A stretch of DNA of 19,776 nt, taken from positions 1 through 19,776 of the forward strand of contig JBQTJJ010000165.1 in assembly GCA_052387235.1 (NCBI GenBank). The letters run 5' to 3'. Positions within the stretch are counted from its first letter, which is position 1; every line of letters starts with the position of its first letter. This stretch comes from JBQTJJ01 sp052387235 (GTDB lineage Bacteria > Actinomycetota > Acidimicrobiia > Acidimicrobiales > GCA-2861595). Below, one piece after another: positions 15,636 through 19,776 of the stretch. Under the pieces are notes generated by a model. It was not told the DNA's origin, searched no databases, and saw nothing but the letters and a program-made list of their open reading frames with translations. A program made the position numbers and the translations under genes.

Positions 15636-16793
15636 GTGACCACCGTCTCGTTGGTCGGGTCGACCGGTTCGATCGGCACCCAGGCCGTGGAGGTGGTGCG
15701 GGCCCATCCGGGCCGGTACGAGGTGGTGGCCATCGGGGCCCGGCGGTCGGTGGACCTGCTGGTGGCGCAGGCGGCCGAGCTGCGGCCGGCGGTGGTGGCG
15801 GTGGAGGATCCCGCCGCGGCCGGCGGCCTCGGGTCGCGGCTGCCGGCGGGCACGGAGCTGCGGGCGGGGGAGGGCGCGCTGGCGTCGATCGCCACGGAGG
15901 CCGAGGTCGTGCTCAACGGGGTGGTGGGCTTCGCCGGCCTGCCCGTCACCCTGGCCGCGCTCGACGCCGGCCGGCGCCTGGCCCTGGCCAACAAGGAGTC
16001 ACTCATCGCCGCCGGTCCGGTGGTCCAGGTCGCCCGGGCCACGCCCGGCGCCGAGATCCTGCCCGTCGACTCCGAGCACTGCGCCATCCACCAGTGCCTG
16101 CGTGGCGGGCGGGCCGGCGAGGTCCGCCGGCTGCTGCTCACCGCCAGCGGGGGGCCCTTCCTGGGCCGCACCCTCCAGGACCTGGCCTCGGTGACGGTGG
16201 ACGACGCCCTGGCCCACCCCACGTGGAGCATGGGGCCGAAGATCACGGTGGACTCCTCCACCCTGATGAACAAGGGCCTGGAGGTCATCGAGGCCCACGA
16301 GCTGTTCCGTATCCCCTACGACGCCATCGAGGTCGTCGTCCAGCCCCAGTCCATCGTGCACTCGATGGTGGAGTTCACGGACGGCTCCACGTTGGCCCAG
16401 CTCTCGCTCCCCGACATGCGCCTGCCCATCGCCTACGCCCTCGGCTACCCGGACCGGTCGCCCGTGCCCGTCGGGGCCATCGACTGGGCCGAGCTGGGCC
16501 GCCTGGACTTCGCCCTGCCCGACACCGCCACCTTCCGCTGCCTGGGCCTGGCCTACGAGGCCGGCCGCACGGGCGGCACGGCGCCGGCCACCCTGAACGC
16601 GGCCAACGAGGTGGCGGTGGAGGCCTTCCTCAACCGGGCCCTCGCATGGGCCGACATCCCGGCGGTGATCGAGGAGTCGCTGGCCGGCGACCCGGGAACG
16701 AAACCCGACACCGTGGGCGTTGTGCTGGAGGCGGATCGAGCAGCCCGCGAGCGCGCGCGCGCCGCGGTCGAACGGAGAGCGCAAGCGGCATGA
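15636..16793 (+). CDS. dxr: 1-deoxy-D-xylulose 5-phosphate reductoisomerase
   Basis: A 385-residue protein if GTG 15636 is the start, which puts the NADPH-binding GSTGSIG loop at residues 8-14, as in family members. An in-frame GTG at 15582 would add 18 Pro/Ala-rich residues that do not look conserved. Active-site motifs are intact: LANKESLIAAG (NKES 119-122), VDSEH (144-148, metal and substrate ligands), TASGGPF, then GPKITVDSSTLMNKGLEVIE, and NAANEVAVEAFL near the end. It converts DXP to MEP, the committed step of the MEP isoprenoid pathway, in the cytoplasm with NADPH and a divalent metal. Its stop overlaps the ATG of the M50 protease gene (ATGA). The MEP gene ispG lies two genes away, giving a partial pathway cluster. 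Confidence 0.96.
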   Translation: MTTVSLVGSTGSIGTQAVEVVRAHPGRYEVVAIGARRSVDLLVAQAAELRPAVVAVEDPAAAGGLGSRLPAGTELRAGEGALASIATEAEVVLNGVVGFAGLPVTLAALDAGRRLALANKESLIAAGPVVQVARATPGAEILPVDSEHCAIHQCLRGGRAGEVRRLLLTASGGPFLGRTLQDLASVTVDDALAHPTWSMGPKITVDSSTLMNKGLEVIEAHELFRIPYDAIEVVVQPQSIVHSMVEFTDGSTLAQLSLPDMRLPIAYALGYPDRSPVPVGAIDWAELGRLDFALPDTATFRCLGLAYEAGRTGGTAPATLNAANEVAVEAFLNRALAWADIPAVIEESLAGDPGTKPDTVGVVLEADRAARERARAAVERRAQAA

Positions 16794-18091
16794 CGGACCT
16801 CAGGACGACGATCTCGGGTGGCACCCCCTCGCCGGCACCGGGTCGCGACGAGCAGCGCGGCGCCCTGGTGCGCCTGGGTCTCATCGTGGTGGGCGGCATC
16901 GTGGCCGCGGTCGCCACCGGCGTCACCAGCACCCTTCTCGTGGTGCTGGCCATCATCCTCATGATCATGCTGCACGAGCTGGGCCACTTCGCCACCGCCA
17001 AGTGGGCCGGCATGAAGGTCACCGAGTACTTCCTCGGCTTCGGGCCGCGGCTGTGGTCGGTGCGCAAGGGCGAGACCGAGTACGGCGTCAAGGCCATCCC
17101 GGCCGGCGGCTACGTGAAGATCATCGGGATGAGCAACCTCGACAAGGTCGACCCCGCCGACGAGGGCCGCACCTACCGGCAGAAGCCCTACTGGCGCCGG
17201 CTGTCGGTGGCGGTGGCCGGCTCCACCGTCCACTTCATCCTCGCCTTCGCCCTCCTGTTCTCCATCTTCACGGTGACGGGCGTGCAGGACTTCGACGATC
17301 CCCAGCTCGAGGTCGGCACCATCAGCCGGCTGGCATCGGGCCCGTCGCCGGCGCAGCAGGCCGGGTTCCGGGTGGGCGACCGCCTGGTGAGGATGGACGG
17401 TGAGCCCCTCCGCACCTGGGAGGACATCCCGCCGCACATCTGGGCCAACCCGGGTGAGGAGATCCGCTTCACGGTCGTCCGCGACGGTCGCACGCTTGAG
17501 CTCACCGCCACCCCCGTCGACCTGAGCAAGGTCCGGGTGGAGGGAGGCGGCCCCACCGTGACGTCGGAGCCGAAGGGCTTCGTGGGCATCGGCCCCACCT
17601 TCCCGGTCGAGAGGACCGGGCCGGTAGAGGGGCTGGGCCGGTCGGTCACCGGCCTGGGCCGGGCCACCGTCGACACGGTGAAGGCGCTGGGCGGGATCTT
17701 CTCGCCCCAGGGCGCCTCCTCCTACGGTCGCCAGCTGATCGGCGACCGGCCGCAGCCCGACGGCCAGGACCCACGGTTCCTGTCGCCGGTGGGCTTCGTG
17801 CGGGTGGCCTCCCAGGCCGCCGACACCGGGTGGCGCGAGGTGCTCACCCTCCTGCTGAGCATCAACATCTTCGTGGGCGTGTTCAACATGATCCCGCTGC
17901 TGCCGCTCGACGGCGGCCACGTCGCCATCGCCACCTACGAGAAGATCCGCTCCCGCAAGGGCCGGCGCTACTACGCCGACGTGGCCAAGGCCATGCCCAT
18001 CTACTACATGGTCTTCCTGCTCATCGTCTTCCTCGGGATCTCGTCGCTGTACCTCGACATCGTGCGGCCGATCGCCAACCCGTTCGAGTGA
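16790..18091 (+). CDS. rseP: M50 site-2 zinc metalloprotease (RseP/Rip1 family)
   Basis: A 433-residue protein. ATG 16790 overlaps the dxr stop and has a GGAGAG ribosome site upstream. After a hydrophilic head (residues 1-30) a span carries the zinc site HELGH (62-66; Glu63 catalytic), continuing ATAKWAGMKVTEYFLGFGP and the AIPAGGYVKIIGM segment. A span follows at about 145-165, one PDZ domain at about 175-243 (GPSPAQQAGFRVGDRLVRMD), and the second metal-site motif NMIPLLPLDGGH (366-377, Asp374) with a final span near 400-420. Site-2 proteases cut membrane-embedded substrates such as anti-sigma factors after a first cleavage. The single PDZ matches the mycobacterial Rip1 type rather than the two-PDZ E. 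coli RseP. The position beside dxr and ispG is the usual one in actinobacteria. Confidence 0.95.
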   Translation: MTDLRTTISGGTPSPAPGRDEQRGALVRLGLIVVGGIVAAVATGVTSTLLVVLAIILMIMLHELGHFATAKWAGMKVTEYFLGFGPRLWSVRKGETEYGVKAIPAGGYVKIIGMSNLDKVDPADEGRTYRQKPYWRRLSVAVAGSTVHFILAFALLFSIFTVTGVQDFDDPQLEVGTISRLASGPSPAQQAGFRVGDRLVRMDGEPLRTWEDIPPHIWANPGEEIRFTVVRDGRTLELTATPVDLSKVRVEGGGPTVTSEPKGFVGIGPTFPVERTGPVEGLGRSVTGLGRATVDTVKALGGIFSPQGASSYGRQLIGDRPQPDGQDPRFLSPVGFVRVASQAADTGWREVLTLLLSINIFVGVFNMIPLLPLDGGHVAIATYEKIRSRKGRRYYADVAKAMPIYYMVFLLIVFLGISSLYLDIVRPIANPFE

Positions 18092-18092
18092 T

Positions 18093-18121
18093 TCGCCGGG
18101 GAAGCGGAGCTTCCCCGGCGA
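18093..18121 (+). terminator. Perfect 13-bp hairpin after the protease gene
   Basis: TCGCCGGGGAAGC pairs perfectly with GCTTCCCCGGCGA around a GGA loop, starting 2 nt after the stop codon. No T-run follows, but the stem strength and position fit an actinobacterial terminator for the cdsA-dxr-protease operon. It shares its GGGAAGC/GCTTCCC core with the palindrome at 4636-4682. Confidence 0.65.
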
Positions 18122-18131
18122 GTTCGACGGT

Positions 18132-18211
18132 GCGCCGCGGGCCGGCGGAGCCGGCCGGCGGCGCGCTGACGGCTCGTCCGGCCGGCAGCCGTCGGGGCCG
18201 CCTTCGGCGGC
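18132..18211. repeat. Cluster of three further hairpins upstream of ispG
   Basis: Three more inverted repeats follow the terminator-like hairpin. 18132-18146/18150-18164 is a 15-bp stem with one mismatch and a GGA loop. 18168-18174/18187-18193 is a perfect 7-bp GACGGCT/AGCCGTC stem. 18197-18202/18206-18211 is a 6-bp GCCGCC/GGCGGC stem with a TTC loop. The rest of the 225-bp gap (18212-18303) is GC-rich without further structure that I can support, apart from the ispG promoter box. Confidence 0.7.
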
Positions 18212-18303
18212 GGGTGCGGCCGCCGGCCCTGCGCCGTCCTCGCGGCGACTCCGTCGGCTTTCGCCTCTCGCCCGTTCGCCCTCGGCATTCGCTGCGCTCG
18301 CCC

Positions 18304-18309
18304 TACTCT
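18304..18309 (+). promoter_or_regulatory. Putative -10 box (TACTCT) for ispG
   Basis: TACTCT is followed by 7 nt and ATG 18317, with no ribosome site. It suggests that ispG is transcribed separately from the upstream operon as a leaderless message. Confidence 0.5.
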
Positions 18310-18316
18310 GGCCCTG

Positions 18317-19537
18317 ATGGCTGACCTCTTCGCTCGGCGGGTCACACGGCGGATCATGGTGGGGTCCGTGCCGGTGGGCGGGGGGGCGCCGGTCTCGGTG
18401 CAGTCGATGACGATCACGAAGACCGCGGACGTTGAAGGGACGCTGGCCCAGGTGTACGCCCTGGCCGGGGCGGGGGCCGACATCGTGCGGTGCACGTGCA
18501 ACGACCAGGCGGCGGCCGAGGGGCTGGCCCGGATCGTGCCCCGGTCGCCGGTGCCGATCGTGGCCGACGTCCACAACGACTACCGCATGGGGCTGGCGGC
18601 GCTGGAGGCCGGCGTGCACTGCCTGCGGCTCAACCCGGGCAACATCCGCCGGCCCGACCGCATCCGCCTCATCGCCTCCGAGGCCCGCGACCGCGAGGTG
18701 CCCATCCGGATCGGGGTGAACGCCGGCTCCCTCGACAAGGACCTCTACGACAAGCACGGCGGGGCCACGGCCGAGGCCATGGTGGAGTCGGCCATGGTGG
18801 AGCTGGGCCTGTTCGAGGAGGTCGGCTTCGACGACGTGAAGATCTCGGTGAAGGCGTCGAACGTCCCGCTGATGGTGGCCGCCTACCGGCTGCTGGCCGA
18901 CACCGTGGACCACCCGCTCCACCTGGGCGTCACCGAGGCCGGCCCTCCGCCGGCCGGGCTCGTCAAGGGCACGGCCGGGATCGCCACCCTGCTGGCCGAG
19001 GGCATCGGCGACACCATCCGGTACTCCCTCACCGCCGATCCGGTGGAGGAGGCGCGGGCCGGGCGCCAGCTGCTCGAGGCGCTCAACCTGCGGGAGCGCA
19101 AGGGCGTGGACCTCATCGCCTGCCCGTCGTGCGGGCGGGCCGAGATCGACGTGATCCAGGTGGCCAAGGACGCCCAGGCCGCCTTCGAGGCCGAGCAGCT
19201 GCCGGTGCAGGTCGCGGTGATGGGCTGCGTGGTGAACGGTCCGGGCGAGGCCAGGGAGGCCGACATCGGCATCGCCGCCGGCCGCCGGCGGGGCCACCTG
19301 TTCGTGAAGGGCAAGGTGGTGCGCGTGGTCCCCGAGGACGAGATGGTGGAGGCGCTGCTCGCCGAGGCCCGGCTGCTGGTGGAGCAGGGGGTGGAGGCCC
19401 GCCTGGCCGCCGCCGACGCCGGCGCCGCGGCCGAGGCCGAGCGCGACCGGGCCGAGCTCCTCGACCTGCAGGGCGACGACGCCAACGCCAGCGAGGTGGC
19501 GGTGGACCTCATCCGCAAATCGCTCGACGGGCGGTAG
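18317..19537 (+). CDS. ispG: 4-hydroxy-3-methylbut-2-en-1-yl diphosphate synthase
   Basis: A 406-residue protein (GcpE). ATG 18317 follows directly after a TANNNT box. The TIM-barrel half starts MVGSVPVGGGAPVSVQSMT and includes VADVHNDYRMGLAALEAG, LRLNPGNI and RIGVNAGSLDKDL. The iron-sulfur half carries CPSCGR (Cys269, Cys272) and GCVVNGPGEA (Cys304, Glu311), the expected ligands of the [4Fe-4S] cluster. It converts MEcPP to HMBPP, the next-to-last MEP-pathway step. The last 50 or so residues (AARLAAADAGAAAEAERDRA-like, then a short tail) run beyond the usual end at the VPEDEMVEAL region as an Ala/Glu-rich helix. HND in place of the more common HFD or HFN before YR is a small variation. Single-gene unit between a hairpin cluster and the acetyltransferase gene. 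Confidence 0.96.
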   Translation: MADLFARRVTRRIMVGSVPVGGGAPVSVQSMTITKTADVEGTLAQVYALAGAGADIVRCTCNDQAAAEGLARIVPRSPVPIVADVHNDYRMGLAALEAGVHCLRLNPGNIRRPDRIRLIASEARDREVPIRIGVNAGSLDKDLYDKHGGATAEAMVESAMVELGLFEEVGFDDVKISVKASNVPLMVAAYRLLADTVDHPLHLGVTEAGPPPAGLVKGTAGIATLLAEGIGDTIRYSLTADPVEEARAGRQLLEALNLRERKGVDLIACPSCGRAEIDVIQVAKDAQAAFEAEQLPVQVAVMGCVVNGPGEAREADIGIAAGRRRGHLFVKGKVVRVVPEDEMVEALLAEARLLVEQGVEARLAAADAGAAAEAERDRAELLDLQGDDANASEVAVDLIRKSLDGR

Positions 19538-19546
19538 CCCCGGCCC

Positions 19547-19552
19547 TACAAA
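19547..19552 (+). promoter_or_regulatory. Possible -10 box (TACAAA) for the acetyltransferase gene
   Basis: TACAAA, 6 nt before ATG 19559, is the only AT-rich patch in the 21-bp gap after ispG. It does not match TANNNT at the last base. The GGGTGG between the box and the ATG could instead be a weak ribosome site. Confidence 0.3.
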
Positions 19553-19558
19553 GGGTGG

Positions 19559-19776
19559 ATGGACACCGAGTTGCGCGCCGTCACCGGCGCCGAGTTCGAC
19601 GAGCTGCTGCGGGTGGACCAGGCCGCCTTCTCCTCCACGGAGCCGGACCCCGACCGCGCCGCCGACCTGCGGCGAGTGGCCGACCTCGACCGCACCCGGG
19701 CCGTGTTCGACGGCGGCCGGATGGTGGGCGCGTCGGCCGCCTTTTCCTTCGAGCTCACCGTGCCGGGTCCGGCCCT
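19559..19776 (+). CDS. GNAT-family N-acetyltransferase (Eis-like), N-terminal fragment
   Basis: The first 72 codons are present; the gene runs off the right edge. ATG 19559 begins MDTELRAVTGAEFDELLRVD, with QAAFSSTEPDP following, then LDRTRAVFDGGRMVGASAAF and SFELTVPGPA. This opening (a strand, a helix with F-x-x-x-L, a DLDRTRAVFD strand and a MVGxxxxxxFELTVPG strand) is the typical start of Eis-type acetyltransferases, which use acetyl-CoA to acetylate amines and have a C-terminal sterol-carrier-like domain. The acetyl-CoA-binding loop and C-terminal domains lie outside the window, so the subfamily is inferred. The gene lies 21 bp after ispG on the same strand. Confidence 0.8.
   Translation, partial: MDTELRAVTGAEFDELLRVDQAAFSSTEPDPDRAADLRRVADLDRTRAVFDGGRMVGASAAFSFELTVPGPA

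Noticed and set aside
16553..19297. 914-codon minus-strand open frame over dxr, the protease gene and ispG
   Set aside because: His/Gly/Arg-rich shadow of highly conserved plus-strand genes; no start context and no family resemblance.

Overview
The window is very GC-rich chromosomal DNA (by eye well above 70%) packed with genes in one main direction. It comes from a high-GC actinobacterium. The rpsB-tsf-pyrH-frr-cdsA-dxr-M50 protease-ispG order, the MoxR/DUF58/SpoIIM/RDD block, frequent GTG starts and TANNNT boxes lying 6-9 nt upstream of start codons (leaderless-type promoters) all fit Actinomycetota. A member of Acidimicrobiia (Iamia-like) is my best guess from the style of the proteins. 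That guess rests on recall, not a search. I see no mobile elements, CRISPR, tRNA or rRNA, and the window looks like stable core genome.

Layout: (1) 1-285 is the end of an alpha/beta-hydrolase/lipase-like gene. (2) 317-5948 is a plus-strand operon: multi-pass membrane protein with a proline-rich tail, DUF4129 protein, DUF4350 protein, MoxR AAA+ ATPase and DUF58 protein. A convergent SpoIIM-family membrane protein (5992-6960, minus) and a divergent RDD protein (7019-7777) complete the block. The same arrangement, including the reversed SpoIIM gene, is what I recall for Rv3691-Rv3695 of M. tuberculosis. (3) 7830-9133 holds a DUF2752 protein, a second RDD protein and a small minus-strand membrane protein. 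(4) 9256-10911 is a secreted SpoIID/LytB-domain protein. (5) 11041-14083 is the translation/UMP-kinase/ribosome-recycling operon rpsB-tsf-pyrH-frr, with a structured 5' leader. (6) 14121-18091 is cdsA (with a long extra N-terminal region), dxr and a site-2 protease (rseP family). (7) After a hairpin-rich gap, ispG follows from its own promoter, then the start of an Eis-like GNAT acetyltransferase that runs off the window.

How the genes work together: the MoxR block probably forms a membrane-linked chaperone/assembly module in which the ATPase and the DUF58 protein act on secreted or membrane targets. The rpsB to frr genes supply translation factors and UMP kinase. cdsA, dxr and ispG supply phospholipid and MEP-pathway isoprenoid precursors for the envelope, and the M50 protease performs regulated intramembrane proteolysis.

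The most notable non-gene structure is a 62/63-bp tandem repeat at the end of the DUF4129 gene, where one extra base would extend the protein through the repeats. Others are a 47-bp near-perfect palindrome between moxR and the DUF58 gene, a recurrent start-proximal TANNNT box, a folded rpsB leader and a run of hairpins before ispG. I found no convincing wholly new system. The best candidates for follow-up are the repeat-modified MoxR operon and the CdsA N-terminal extension.
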